64,000 nucleotides of DNA from JAHEKO01 sp965212505 (lineage in GTDB: Bacteria > Acidobacteriota > Thermoanaerobaculia > Multivoradales > JAHEKO01). The DNA is taken from positions 3,534,001-3,598,000 of the forward strand of contig OZ243123.1 of NCBI GenBank assembly GCA_965212505.1, written 5' to 3'. Below the pieces are notes generated by a model. It did not search any database. It was not told the origin of the DNA and was given only the letters and a program-made list of their open reading frames with translations. The stretch's first letter is position 1; each line of letters opens with the position of its first letter. This document shows positions 1 to 8,475 of the stretch, piece after piece. The position numbers and the translations under genes are program-made.

Positions 1-417
1 CCGCTCCTCTGGGTTTTACGCGACGAGCTCGGGATCACCGGCCCAAAGTACGGCTGCGGTATCGCTCAATGTGGCGCCTGCACCGTTCATCTCGACGGCG
101 CCGCCGTGCGCTCCTGCCAGCTGGCGGTAGGCGACGTCGGCGAGCGCGCAGTGACGACCATCGAGGGCCTGGGCTCCGCCGAGGAGCCCCACCCCGTTCA
201 ACAAGCCTGGATCGAGCATCAGGTCGCGCAGTGCGGCTACTGCCAGGCCGGGCAGATGATGTCGGCCGCAGCGCTCCTGGCGCGCAGTCCCGATCCTGGC
301 GACGTCGAGGTCGACCGAGTGCTGTCGGCGAACCTCTGTCGCTGCGGTACCTATCCGCGCATCCGCGCGGCTGTGAGAACGGCCGCGGCAAAGCTACGAG
401 CTCTCGACGATGGCTGA
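1..417 (+). CDS. Partial (2Fe-2S)-binding subunit of a molybdenum hydroxylase (isoquinoline 1-oxidoreductase alpha type)
   Basis: The reading frame is open from base 1, so the N-terminus lies outside the window; 138 residues are visible. It is the small iron-sulfur subunit that passes electrons between the Mo cofactor subunit and an acceptor. The plant-ferredoxin cluster motif is seen as YGCGIAQCGAC near the visible start. The second [2Fe-2S] domain is seen as CGYCQAGQM and later CRCGTYPRI, the normal order of the family. Its stop overlaps the start of the large Mo subunit by 8 bp, so the two are translationally coupled. IorA, QorS-like and aldehyde oxidase small subunits are all similar; the fused partner type (IorB-like) favours IorA. 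Confidence 0.93.
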   Translation, partial: PLLWVLRDELGITGPKYGCGIAQCGACTVHLDGAAVRSCQLAVGDVGERAVTTIEGLGSAEEPHPVQQAWIEHQVAQCGYCQAGQMMSAAALLARSPDPGDVEVDRVLSANLCRCGTYPRIRAAVRTAAAKLRALDDG

Positions 418-2698
418 CTTCGAGCCGGCACCCAGCGACACCGGCGCGTCGCAGAACGCGTCAGCCAAGATTTCCAGACGCGCACTTCTGATCGGCTCGG
501 CGAGCGTGGTGGGCGGCGTCGTCTTCGGTGCCATCTCGTACCGACGCTCCGAGGCGAACCCCCTCTTCGAGGGACTCGCGTCCGGTGAGACGGCGATCAC
601 CCCGTACGTGAAGATCAACTCCAGAGGTGTCACTCTGGTCACTCCGAGGGCGGACCTGGGACAGGGCGCCTACTCGATCCAGGCCTACTTAATTGCCGAG
701 GAGCTCGACGTCGACCCGCTCGCAGTGCAGCTCGAGCCCGGTCCGCCGAGCCCCGCCTACGCCAACACCAAGATTCTCGAAGAGGTGGCGCCGTTTGTGC
801 CCTACGACGACGGCTGGGTCGCCGCGCACGCGCGCGATCTCCTCGACGCCTCGTCGAAGCTCCTCGGGTTCCAGATCACCGGCGGCTCGTCGACCGTTCC
901 CGACGCGTTCGAGAAGCTCCGCCGCGCGGGCTGCGTGGCTCGCGAGACCTTGAAAGAGGCCGCGGCGCGAGAGCTCGGCCTCCCGCGAGAGCAGCTCCGC
1001 ACGCGGGACGGCGAGGTTTTGGCGCCGGACGGTCGACGGATCCCCTATCCCCAGCTGGCCGAGCGTGCGGCGACGATCGCACCGATCACAGACGTCGAGC
1101 TGCGGCCCGAAAGCCAATGGCGCTATCTCGGCAAGCCGATTCAGCGCGTCGACACCGTCGCCAAGTCCACCGGATCGCTCACCTACGCCATCGACCTCCG
1201 CTTCGAGGGCATGCTGTACGCCGCTGTGCGCACCAACCCGGCCCGCGGCGGACAGATCGAGAGCTACGACGCATCGCGTGCAGAGGTGATGCGCGGGGTG
1301 TCCAGAGTCGTCCCGATCTCGAACGGCATCGGCGTCCTCGCCGACAACACCTGGCGCGCCTTCCAGGCGGTCGACGCCATCGACATCACGTGGGGACCCA
1401 GCTCTTACCCCGCCAACCAGAACGAGATCTGGCGCACGCTCGCCAAGGCCCACGACGGACGGCGAGACTCGCGCATGCGCAACGAGGGCGACGTCGAAGC
1501 GGCGCTCGCCGACCCAGATGCGACGTCGATCGAGGCCCAATACCGGGTGCCCTACCTGGCGCACGCGCCGCTGGAGCCGATGAACGCCGTCGTCCGCTAC
1601 GACGGTGAGCATCTGGACATCTGGACGGGTTCTCAGGTCCCCGGGTTTGTACAGGGACACGCGGCCCGACTCGCGCAACTCGATCGAGAGAAGGTCGCCG
1701 TCCACGTGCAACCCATGGGTGGCAGCTTCGGTCGACGTCTCGAGCTGACCTACGTCATGCAAGCCGTGGAGATGGCGCTCGCCGTTCCCGGCACCCCGGT
1801 CAAGATGACCTGGAGCCGCGAAGAGGACATGTCTCACGACTATCCGCGTCCGGCGCAACTGGCGCGGATGCGTGGCGCCGTCAGGGCCGGCCAGGTGACG
1901 GCCTACGATTTTGCCAACGCCAGCTCGTCGGTCATGGCGTCGTGGTTCGGTCGCCTGCTCGTATCCCCGCCAGGCCCCGACCTCACCATCGTCGCCGGCG
2001 CCTGGGATCAGCCGCTCGCGATCCCCAACTACCGGGTGACCGCCTATCGAGCACCCGAGATGGTACCGACCAGCTCGTGGCGCTCCGTTGGGGCGTCGGG
2101 GGTCGGCTTCCAGCACGGCGGCTTCCTCGACGAACTGTGCGCCGCAGCCGATCGCGACCCCCTCGACGAGCTCACCCGGCTGTGCAGCGACGACCTCGCC
2201 AGGAGTGTCTTGGAAGAGCTGAGGGAGCTTTCCGGCTGGGAGGGGCGAGACCTCGGCAAGGGCCGCGGTCGAGGCGTCGCCTTCACCCTTTCCTTCGGAG
2301 TGCCCGCAGCCGAAGTTGTCGAGGTGACCCACACCTCGCGCGGCATCCGCATCGACCGGGTCTATGCCGTCTGCGAGATCGGTCGGGTGCTCGACCCCGT
2401 CAACGTCGAAGCCCAGATCACCGGCGGCGTCATCTGGGGTCTGGGGCACGCCATGAACTGCGAGCTCACCTACGAGGGCTACACACCGCAGCAGACCAAC
2501 TACCACAACTACGAGGGCTTGCGGCTCTATCAGACTCCGGAGATCACGGTGAAGGCGCTCGAGAACGGCGACCAGATCCGCGGCATCGGCGAGCCGGCCG
2601 TCCCCCCCGCGGCACCGGCCCTGGCCAACGCGATCTACGCCGCCACCGGTCGTCGAATCCGCGAGCTGCCGCTCAACAAGCACATCGACTTCGCCTAG
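410..2698 (+). CDS. Molybdopterin-binding subunit of xanthine-dehydrogenase-family oxidoreductase (IorB-like)
   Basis: 762-aa catalytic subunit of a molybdenum hydroxylase, expected to hydroxylate an aldehyde or N-heterocycle. An N-terminal twin-arginine motif (SRRALLIG, about residues 23-30) followed by a hydrophobic stretch indicates Tat export, usual for the IorB class. The Mo-pterin-binding GGSFGRR motif lies near residue 440, and the conserved catalytic Glu is in GIGEPAVPP near the C-terminus. The length fits the single-chain IorB family (700-770 aa). It overlaps the FeS subunit by 8 bp and is followed 11 bp later by a di-haem cytochrome gene, the usual electron acceptor of these periplasmic enzymes. 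The substrate cannot be read from sequence. Confidence 0.93.
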   Translation: MADFEPAPSDTGASQNASAKISRRALLIGSASVVGGVVFGAISYRRSEANPLFEGLASGETAITPYVKINSRGVTLVTPRADLGQGAYSIQAYLIAEELDVDPLAVQLEPGPPSPAYANTKILEEVAPFVPYDDGWVAAHARDLLDASSKLLGFQITGGSSTVPDAFEKLRRAGCVARETLKEAAARELGLPREQLRTRDGEVLAPDGRRIPYPQLAERAATIAPITDVELRPESQWRYLGKPIQRVDTVAKSTGSLTYAIDLRFEGMLYAAVRTNPARGGQIESYDASRAEVMRGVSRVVPISNGIGVLADNTWRAFQAVDAIDITWGPSSYPANQNEIWRTLAKAHDGRRDSRMRNEGDVEAALADPDATSIEAQYRVPYLAHAPLEPMNAVVRYDGEHLDIWTGSQVPGFVQGHAARLAQLDREKVAVHVQPMGGSFGRRLELTYVMQAVEMALAVPGTPVKMTWSREEDMSHDYPRPAQLARMRGAVRAGQVTAYDFANASSSVMASWFGRLLVSPPGPDLTIVAGAWDQPLAIPNYRVTAYRAPEMVPTSSWRSVGASGVGFQHGGFLDELCAAADRDPLDELTRLCSDDLARSVLEELRELSGWEGRDLGKGRGRGVAFTLSFGVPAAEVVEVTHTSRGIRIDRVYAVCEIGRVLDPVNVEAQITGGVIWGLGHAMNCELTYEGYTPQQTNYHNYEGLRLYQTPEITVKALENGDQIRGIGEPAVPPAAPALANAIYAATGRRIRELPLNKHIDFA

Positions 2699-2709
2699 AG
2701 GACGCGTCG

Positions 2710-3345
2710 ATGAGAAACCTCTGGCGAATCCACCTCGCACTCGCGCTCCTGCTCGTGGCGGTCGTCTCAGCGCGGGCCGACTCTGCTCGTAACCCATCAC
2801 GAGTCGAGAGCATGCCCGCCCCTGGCGAACTCGAAGGCGGCTTCCAGGCGTGGAGCCGGATCTACGCGGTGCTCTCGCACTCTCGATGCGCCAACTGCCA
2901 CACCAACGCAGACAACATCCCGATGTGGACCGACCCCGCATTCGGCGGTACGCGAGTGCACGGCATGAACATCCACGCCGGGGAGAGTCGTACCGGCGCG
3001 GAGTCCCTACGGTGCACCACCTGTCACGTCACCTCCGAGCGCCCCAACACCGTGCCCCACGCCCCGCCACACACCAACGTGGCGTGGAGGCTCGCGCCGG
3101 CGGAGTTCGCCTGGTTTGGCAAGGACTCTCGTTCGGCCTGCGGTCAGCTGCGCGATCCACAGCGCAACGGTGGCCGCGATGGCGCCGGCCTGGTCGATCA
3201 CATCGCCAGCGCGCTGTCCGACGGCGGGTTCATCGCCTGGGCGTTCGATCCGGGAGCCGGCCGGGAGCCGGCGCCCGGGACGCTACGGAGCCATCTCGAG
3301 GACATGGAGGCGTGGGTGGGGGCGGGGATGCCCTGCCCGGAGTGA
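2710..3345 (+). CDS. Periplasmic c-type cytochrome-like protein, partner of the Mo hydroxylase
   Basis: 211-aa protein with an N-terminal signal peptide (MRNLWRIHLALALLLVAVVSARA). Two haem c attachment motifs, CANCH and CTTCH, lie about 40 residues apart. It starts 11 bp after the Mo subunit, so it belongs to the same operon and probably accepts electrons from the hydroxylase in the periplasm. The open frame extends far upstream inside the Mo subunit gene, but the ATG at 2710 is the only start that gives a signal peptide. A third cysteine region (CGQLRD) has no CxxCH pattern, so only two haems are predicted. Confidence 0.85.
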   Translation: MRNLWRIHLALALLLVAVVSARADSARNPSRVESMPAPGELEGGFQAWSRIYAVLSHSRCANCHTNADNIPMWTDPAFGGTRVHGMNIHAGESRTGAESLRCTTCHVTSERPNTVPHAPPHTNVAWRLAPAEFAWFGKDSRSACGQLRDPQRNGGRDGAGLVDHIASALSDGGFIAWAFDPGAGREPAPGTLRSHLEDMEAWVGAGMPCPE

Positions 3346-3380
3346 CGAGACCGATCGGCTCCAGTCGCCGCTGGCCACCG

Positions 3381-3938
3381 TCACGAGCCGGTCGGCTGCC
3401 GGTCGAGGTGCTCTGAAATCCGCAAAGCCCAGGCTTCGCGTGCCCGCGCAACAGCGAGGGCACCCTCGGCAGCCAACGGCCAGAACGGGTCGTCGCCCTG
3501 CCGCGCTTCCGCGACAATCTCCTCGAGACGCGCGACCTGAGCACGTGTCGCCGTCACCGCTTCATCGACGACCCGACGCCGGTGCTCCGGAGCCAGCACC
3601 GAGAGGAAGCGCAGTCGCGCGCGTAGGGGATCGTCCGGGATCGAGGCGGCGGTCTCCGAGAGCGGTGGGCCAACCCAAGAGGTCAGAGCCGCGACACCGT
3701 CGTCGGTCAGCTGGTAACGGACGCTCTGACGCTTCCCGCGGGAGCTCACGGTGCCGCGCAAGAGACCCGCTGCGGCAAGTCGCTTGACCAGCGGGTAGAT
3801 CGCCCCTGCGCTGGCGCTCCATCGCGCCGTCGGCGAGTCACGAAAGGCGACACGAACCGCGTACGCCGTGCACGGCTGAAGAATCCAGATGGCGCCCAGC
3901 ACCGCGCCTTCGAGCTCGGTCAGCTTCTTCGGAGTCAT
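3381..3938 (-). CDS. PadR family transcriptional regulator
   Basis: 185-aa regulator. The N-terminal winged helix of the PadR type is seen in LEGAVLGAIWILQPCTAYAVR and GAIYPLVKRLAAAGLL, followed by the wing in QSVRYQLTDDG. The C-terminal half is a helical dimerisation region of the Vir family. The ATG at 3938 is preferred; a GTG at 3953 in the same frame would add five residues. It is divergent from the secreted M23 peptidase gene, and a perfect inverted repeat lies between them, so it probably represses that gene and itself. It converges on the cytochrome gene with 35 bp between stops. Confidence 0.9.
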   Translation of the reverse strand: MTPKKLTELEGAVLGAIWILQPCTAYAVRVAFRDSPTARWSASAGAIYPLVKRLAAAGLLRGTVSSRGKRQSVRYQLTDDGVAALTSWVGPPLSETAASIPDDPLRARLRFLSVLAPEHRRRVVDEAVTATRAQVARLEEIVAEARQGDDPFWPLAAEGALAVARAREAWALRISEHLDRQPTGS

Positions 3939-3984
3939 GGGTGTTCGATCCACATTCGCTGGAACTTCTCTTCGTCGGACTACG

Positions 3985-4001
3985 TAGTACGATTCGTACT
4001 A
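3985..4001. promoter_or_regulatory. Palindromic operator, probably for the PadR regulator
   Basis: Perfect inverted repeat TAGTACG-ATT-CGTACTA in the gap between the divergent padR-like and M23 peptidase genes, 17 bp upstream of the peptidase start. It overlaps the place where a -10 element (TACTAT) would lie, so a bound repressor would block the promoter. Assignment to PadR is by position only. Confidence 0.6.
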
Positions 4002-4018
4002 TAGCGAAAAGGAGACTC

Positions 4019-5188
4019 ATGAGAACAGTCACCATCACCTTCTTCCTTCTTGTCTGCCCGACCCTCGCGAACGCTCTCGACGTCCGGTTTCAGCCGGCGG
4101 AGGTCGTCTACGCCTACGCGAACAACGGTGAGGGAACTCCGACAGGCCTCTACACCACCGTGCTCCAGAACGTGGCCCTGCTCAACACGTCAAACGAGCC
4201 CGTGACCATCGAGAGTGTGCGCCTCGAGGTCGAAGCCGCCGGACGGCTCCTCCAGACGCACCACGTGTCTCCCGACGCGCTCACGACGACGGCGAAGACA
4301 TTCCACGCCTACGCGGAGCGAGGCATTCTCGAGGCCTACGACTTCCAGTTCCAGACGAGTCGCTATCTCGAAGGCGTCTCGTTCTCCGACTCGACGACCC
4401 TAGGCACCAACGAGGCGATCGTGCTCCAGCGACTGCCGTTCCTCCAGACGGAGCTTCCCGACACCGTGACCGCAATCGTCGCGGGCAGTTCTGCGAGCGG
4501 CGCATCCGTCGAGGGCCGCGCCAGCCTGCGGGTCGTCGACCACCGCTCTCCCAACGAGTACCACTTTCCACTCCGAGGGCGCTGGATGGCTGCAGCGGCG
4601 CCGTCGCTCCACAGCCACCACCGCTGGGCGAGCATCCAGGAGTTTGCACTCGACCTCGTCCGCCTCGGCGACGGCACCTCGACGCACGAGGGAGATGGCT
4701 CGCGGCTCGAGCAGTACTACGCCTTCGGCGCCCCGGTGCATGCGATCGGCGACGGCGTGGTTGTCGCGGCGAGCGGCACGATGACGGAGTCGAGCGACAA
4801 CCTGAGGCAGCCCGGGGAGAGCGACGAGGCGTACTCCAAGCGCTCCATGGCCGCGCAGCAGAAGCTGCTCGCCGATGGCTTCAACAGGGTGCTGGGGAAC
4901 TACGTCGTCATCGAGCATCCGCACGGCGAGTACTCGCACTACCTGCATCTGAGGAAAGGAAGCGTCGAGGTCGCCATGGGGGACAAGGTGCGTCGCGGCC
5001 AGGAGATTGGAGCGCTCGGCCATAGTGGCAACAGCACCGAGCCTCACCTTCACTTCCACCTGACCGACGGACCCGACCGCCTCTACTCGCGCTCGATTCC
5101 GATCGAGTTCGCGAACATCTCCCTCTGGCCCGCGGATGACGGGACAGTCCGTCACCTCCACTCCGGCCAGATCCTGGTCGCCGAGTAG
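4019..5188 (+). CDS. Secreted M23 family metallopeptidase (LytM-like)
   Basis: 389-aa exported protein. An AAAGGAG ribosome site precedes ATG 4019, and a signal peptide ending LANA follows. Residues about 25-200 form a beta-rich domain resembling those found in front of peptidase domains in this group. The C-terminal M23 domain shows QEFALDL in the place of the first metal-ligand motif, then HGEYSHYLHL, GALGHSG and the catalytic GNSTEPHLHFHL. It would cleave peptidoglycan cross-links or other Gly-containing peptides in the periplasm. An in-frame extension to 3941 exists but would cross the promoter and operator and lose the signal peptide. It is probably under PadR control. Confidence 0.9.
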   Translation: MRTVTITFFLLVCPTLANALDVRFQPAEVVYAYANNGEGTPTGLYTTVLQNVALLNTSNEPVTIESVRLEVEAAGRLLQTHHVSPDALTTTAKTFHAYAERGILEAYDFQFQTSRYLEGVSFSDSTTLGTNEAIVLQRLPFLQTELPDTVTAIVAGSSASGASVEGRASLRVVDHRSPNEYHFPLRGRWMAAAAPSLHSHHRWASIQEFALDLVRLGDGTSTHEGDGSRLEQYYAFGAPVHAIGDGVVVAASGTMTESSDNLRQPGESDEAYSKRSMAAQQKLLADGFNRVLGNYVVIEHPHGEYSHYLHLRKGSVEVAMGDKVRRGQEIGALGHSGNSTEPHLHFHLTDGPDRLYSRSIPIEFANISLWPADDGTVRHLHSGQILVAE

Positions 5189-5195
5189 CTGGCAT

Positions 5196-5810
5196 TCAGA
5201 CCGCTGGGGGCCGCACCGCTTCGGAGCTGGAATTGCCGGCGCGACCCTTCCACGCGAAGTAGACGTGGTTCTCCCACGCGTCGCGGTGGTGGTCGTCCAG
5301 ACACATGCCCTCCTCCTCGAGCACGCGGCGATAGCCCTCCACTCCGAGCGACCGATAGCGGAACTCGACTCCACCCATCTCACCGACGCGTTCGCCAGCG
5401 GCCTCTCCCGAAGTGAACAGGAAGCGCCCGCCGGGCACGAGCCAGTTCGCGACTTTCTCGATCAGGCTCTCCTGCTCGCGTTCCGTGAGATGGAAGAGAA
5501 GGCCCCAGGCGACGACCGCATCGAACGATGCGCCGTCAAAGCGCGCGTCCTGAACGCGCTCACACCGAGTGGGGAGTTCGGGAAAGCTCGCGCGGTACCG
5601 TGCGAGCATCTCGACCGAGCTATCCAGCCCGAGCGGATGGAAACCTCGATCGAGGAGGAAGCGGGTGACGGGCACACCGTGGCCGCATCCGAGGTCCAGG
5701 ACCTCCGCCTGCTGCGGTAGGGGCTCCAGGAACGCCTCGAGCTCGGGGAGTCCTACTTCGGCACCTCGAGAGTCAACATACCAATCAGCGATCTGGTCGT
5801 ACTCGCGCAC
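5196..5810 (-). CDS. Class I SAM-dependent methyltransferase
   Basis: 204-aa methyltransferase of the small Methyltransf_11/25 type. Motif I is VLDLGCGHGVPV, the acidic end of beta2 is LGLDSS, and motif post-I/II is FDAVVAWGLLFHLT, followed by LVPGGRFLFTSG. The start is GTG at 5810. It converges on the M23 peptidase gene with 7 bp between stops. The acceptor substrate is unknown; related proteins act on small molecules. Confidence 0.9.
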   Translation of the reverse strand: MREYDQIADWYVDSRGAEVGLPELEAFLEPLPQQAEVLDLGCGHGVPVTRFLLDRGFHPLGLDSSVEMLARYRASFPELPTRCERVQDARFDGASFDAVVAWGLLFHLTEREQESLIEKVANWLVPGGRFLFTSGEAAGERVGEMGGVEFRYRSLGVEGYRRVLEEEGMCLDDHHRDAWENHVYFAWKGRAGNSSSEAVRPPAV

Positions 5811-5917
5811 GTCAGGTCTAAGCTACAAGACGATCCGATCCAGCGCAGGGGTCTTGGTTCACGCTGCGGACGTCGAAGCTCAGTTTCGCCCGTTGTGCCC
5901 TGGTCTACAATCCGACC

Positions 5918-6112
5918 ATGGAAGAGAGGATCACCGGGCTCGAAAGCCGTATCGCCTTCCAAAGTCAGACGATTCAGGAGCTCGACGAAGTGGTTCGCGT
6001 CTTCGCCGACAAGGTGGAGCGCTTGGAGCGCCGTCTAGCTGAGCTGGCCCGCGAAGTCCGGGAAGGACCCCCGGAGATTGGGCCCCAGAACGAAGTGCCG
6101 CCGCACTACTAG
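5918..6112 (+). CDS. slyX: SlyX family protein
   Basis: 64-aa protein, the normal length of SlyX. It is almost entirely a coiled coil (heptads from LESRIAFQSQTIQELDEVV to LERRLAELAREV) and ends in the characteristic PPHY. Function is unknown in the family; lysis-associated phenotypes gave it the name. No strong ribosome site precedes ATG 5918. It is followed by 278 bp without a recognisable gene. Confidence 0.88.
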   Translation: MEERITGLESRIAFQSQTIQELDEVVRVFADKVERLERRLAELAREVREGPPEIGPQNEVPPHY

Positions 6113-6390
6113 GGCCCCGAGGCGCGCCGTTCTCTCGAAGAGCTTGAGGCGAGGCTCCAGGCCTGACTCGGGCGGGCGGTAGGTGCTCGCGGGGGCTCCG
6201 TGCAGCACGCGTGCACGAGGTGCCAACCCCGCGACATGTCTCGCGCCGGGCTGATCCGGTTTGACGAGGCGCAGCCCGGTGGCCAGACGAGCCTCCCCGG
6301 CCGAGGCGGCCGGCGGCCGTCTTCCGCGGGTTAGACTTTGGCTATCAAACGAAACGCCTGTCACTGAAATGCGCCTCGGAGGTGCCGATC

Positions 6391-7116
6391 TTGACGACTC
6401 GTGACTCTAGCCGTCCACCTGTCTCGGCCGGAGAGCTGAGACTAGGAGGCGCCGCCGGTGTGGGGGCGATGCTCTTCATTCTGAGCTTCGCCACCATCAA
6501 CGTGATGATCGGAGGTCTGTTTTCTCCGGAGGTCTTGGCGGGAGAGCCGATCGATCCGTGGATCGCAAGAATTCAGGCTCAACCCCAGATCGCCCAGTTG
6601 GGGATTCTGGCGTCAGCCGTTGGATTCACCTTCCTCTTCGTCTTCGGCTTCAGCCTCTATCGGTTGGTTCCGAAGGACGACTGGAGAAGGACATTCGCAA
6701 TGTCGGGCTACCTCCTGGCCGCCCCTGCCGTCGTGGGCGCATACCCGGCGATGGCTAGCCTGATCAAACTGACTGCGGCAGCGCCAATCGGCGGATTCTC
6801 GGAAGCAATGACGGCAGCGGTCGAACTGCAGCTGATGGCGTTCATGCAAGGCAATTTCGGCTTTGGTCCGGGGCTGATCATCATTTGTGGACACGGCGGC
6901 ATGGCCTGGGCAGCTCTTCGCGCCGGGGCACTGCCGAGATGGCTCTGCTACTGGGCGTTGATCAACGCCGCACTCATGACGGTTGGCGTCTTGGGGCTTG
7001 TCTGGCCAGCGCTTCTCGTCTTTCAATACACGGCACCGCTCAGCATGCTGTGGATGGGTACAACCGGCGCATACCTTCTGAGATCGTCGTGGCGGACAGG
7101 TGCCGACGCGCACTAG
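6391..7116 (+). CDS. Polytopic membrane protein, DUF4386-like
   Basis: 241-aa protein with about six hydrophobic segments, for example GAMLFILSFATINVMIGGLF, LGILASAVGFTFLFVFGFSL and ALINAALMTVGVLGLVWPAL. The segment order and length resemble the DUF4386 group, whose function is unknown. A GTG at 6382 would extend the frame by three codons, but the GGAGG ribosome site at 6378-6382 overlaps it. The TTG at 6391, 8 nt after GGAGG, is therefore the more likely start. It appears monocistronic. Confidence 0.7.
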   Translation: MTTRDSSRPPVSAGELRLGGAAGVGAMLFILSFATINVMIGGLFSPEVLAGEPIDPWIARIQAQPQIAQLGILASAVGFTFLFVFGFSLYRLVPKDDWRRTFAMSGYLLAAPAVVGAYPAMASLIKLTAAAPIGGFSEAMTAAVELQLMAFMQGNFGFGPGLIIICGHGGMAWAALRAGALPRWLCYWALINAALMTVGVLGLVWPALLVFQYTAPLSMLWMGTTGAYLLRSSWRTGADAH

Positions 7117-7260
7117 GAGAGTTCCATCCTCTTCGTAGTCCACGTCGACACCCGTATCCCGTAACGGAGACCGGGTAGATACTCAGACGATCGAGCGCAT
7201 AGGCTGCAAATCGAGAGAGAGGTTGCAAACGGTGGCTGTCTGGCTCGCTGAAGATCCGAG

Positions 7261-7593
7261 ATGACCCAACGTCAGGTCTCGCTCAGCTTCATCCGTGCCT
7301 TCTGCGACGGTGACATCGTAGCGATCGGCAATCTGCTGACCGAGGACCTCCGATTCGAAGGGCCCTACCATCGCTTTGATTCGAGGGACGCGTATCTCTG
7401 TCGCCTCGAAGAGAACCCGCCGGCGAAGAACGCAACTTTCGACGTCCTCAAAGTCTTCGAAGACGGCGACCAGGTGTGCATCTTCTACGAGTATTCGAAG
7501 CCCGGGGGGTCCGTCCTGATCGCTCAGTGGAACCGCTTCAGGGGCGACAAGATCGCGAAGATAACTCTGGTCTTCGACGGAAGGAACTCCTAG
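7261..7593 (+). CDS. SnoaL/NTF2-like domain protein
   Basis: 110-aa protein with the alpha+beta pattern of the SnoaL-like fold: an N-terminal helix (SLSFIRAFCDGDIVAIGNLL), then LTEDLRFEGPYHRF, and a closing sheet DQVCIFYEYSKPGGSVLIAQWNRFRGDKI. Such proteins are cone-shaped small-molecule binding proteins or isomerases, and the ligand is not predictable. It stands alone between the membrane protein and the ArsR operon. Confidence 0.75.
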   Translation: MTQRQVSLSFIRAFCDGDIVAIGNLLTEDLRFEGPYHRFDSRDAYLCRLEENPPAKNATFDVLKVFEDGDQVCIFYEYSKPGGSVLIAQWNRFRGDKIAKITLVFDGRNS

Positions 7594-7659
7594 GGGTCGT
7601 CGGGTAGCTTGACGATGCCCAGCTCTGAGCGGTTCAGCCCGCATAGGCGCGCGTCCGCC

Positions 7660-7689
7660 TTGACATGCAAGCGCACGCTTGCCTATCAT
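7660..7689 (+). promoter_or_regulatory. Sigma70-type promoter with embedded ArsR-like operator
   Basis: TTGACA (7660-7665) and TATCAT (7684-7689) are separated by 18 bp, a near-consensus promoter 31 bp upstream of the ArsR start. The spacer holds a perfect inverted repeat GCAAGCG-CA-CGCTTGC (7667-7682). A repressor bound there would sit under RNA polymerase, which is the arrangement expected for autorepression by the downstream ArsR protein. Confidence 0.75.
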
Positions 7690-7719
7690 TCGCCAGCAAG
7701 ATGAAGAGCAGCTGGACTC

Positions 7720-8001
7720 ATGGACGACATCTACCGAGCCATTGCCGACCCGACGAGACGAGCGATTCTCGACGAATTGGTCGACCGAGACGGGCAGTCT
7801 CTGTTCGAGATCTGCGGTCGTTTGGTCATGAAACACGGCATCAGCTCGTCCCGGCAGGCGGTTTCCCAGCACCTGGAAGTCCTCGAGACCGCGGGGCTCG
7901 TCATCGCAAAGCGAGAGGGAAGATACAAGTTTCACTGGTTCAACAGCGAACCTCTACAGGCCATTGGCAAGCGGTGGCCGACGAAAAAGCATAGGAGTTG
8001 A
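7720..8001 (+). CDS. ArsR family winged-helix regulator
   Basis: 93-aa helix-turn-helix protein. The opening IYRAIADPTRRAILDEL is diagnostic of the ArsR subfamily, the recognition helix is SRQAVSQHLEVLETAGLV and the wing is REGRYKFHWF. There are no metal-binding CxC motifs, so it is not an arsenic or metal sensor in the classical sense. It is the first gene of a three-gene unit with a VOC protein (6 bp gap) and a small membrane protein, and probably controls its own consensus promoter. Confidence 0.92.
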   Translation: MDDIYRAIADPTRRAILDELVDRDGQSLFEICGRLVMKHGISSSRQAVSQHLEVLETAGLVIAKREGRYKFHWFNSEPLQAIGKRWPTKKHRS

Positions 8002-8007
8002 CCCACC

Positions 8008-8403
8008 ATGCGAATCAATCTGTCGGGCGTTTTCGTGGACGATCAGGAAAAGGCCTGTAGGTTCTACACCGAGACGCTCCGGTTCCAGAAGAAGCACGAC
8101 ATTCCGGTCGGCGAGCACAGATGGCTCACCGTCGTCTCCCCCGAGGAGCCGGACGGTACCGAGTTGCTCCTCGAGCCCGATGAGCATCCTGCGGTCAAAC
8201 CGTTCAGGGCGGCGCTCGTCGAAGACGGCATTCCCTGCACGTCGTTTGCGGTCACCGACGCCGCCGCCGAGTTCGAGCGGCTCAGCGCACTGGGTGTTCG
8301 GTTCACCCAGCCGCCCACCGACCTCGGTCCGGTCGTCACCGCGGTGTTCGACGACACCTGTGGAAACCTGATTCAGATCATGCAGGAGAAGAACCCGTCA
8401 TGA
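8008..8403 (+). CDS. VOC (glyoxalase/bleomycin-resistance fold) family protein
   Basis: 131-aa protein of the vicinal oxygen chelate fold. It has two beta-alpha-beta-beta-beta units: INLSGVFVDDQEKACRFYTETL, and FAVTDAAAEFERLSALGVRF followed by VVTAVFDDTCGNLIQI. Enzymes of this fold act on glyoxals, antibiotics or extradiol substrates. It follows the ArsR regulator by 6 bp and is co-transcribed with it, suggesting an inducible detoxification role. The specific substrate is unknown. Confidence 0.88.
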   Translation: MRINLSGVFVDDQEKACRFYTETLRFQKKHDIPVGEHRWLTVVSPEEPDGTELLLEPDEHPAVKPFRAALVEDGIPCTSFAVTDAAAEFERLSALGVRFTQPPTDLGPVVTAVFDDTCGNLIQIMQEKNPS

Positions 8404-8475
8404 GCACCGCACCCCGGCACCTCCTCGCACCCGAAACCCCTACCCACCTCTCGAGAGGCGACGAAGGAGCAGATC

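Noticed and set aside
689..2941. 750-codon frame antisense to the Mo hydroxylase subunit
   Set aside because: Shadow of a GC-rich gene; the sense frame has clear Mo-binding motifs.
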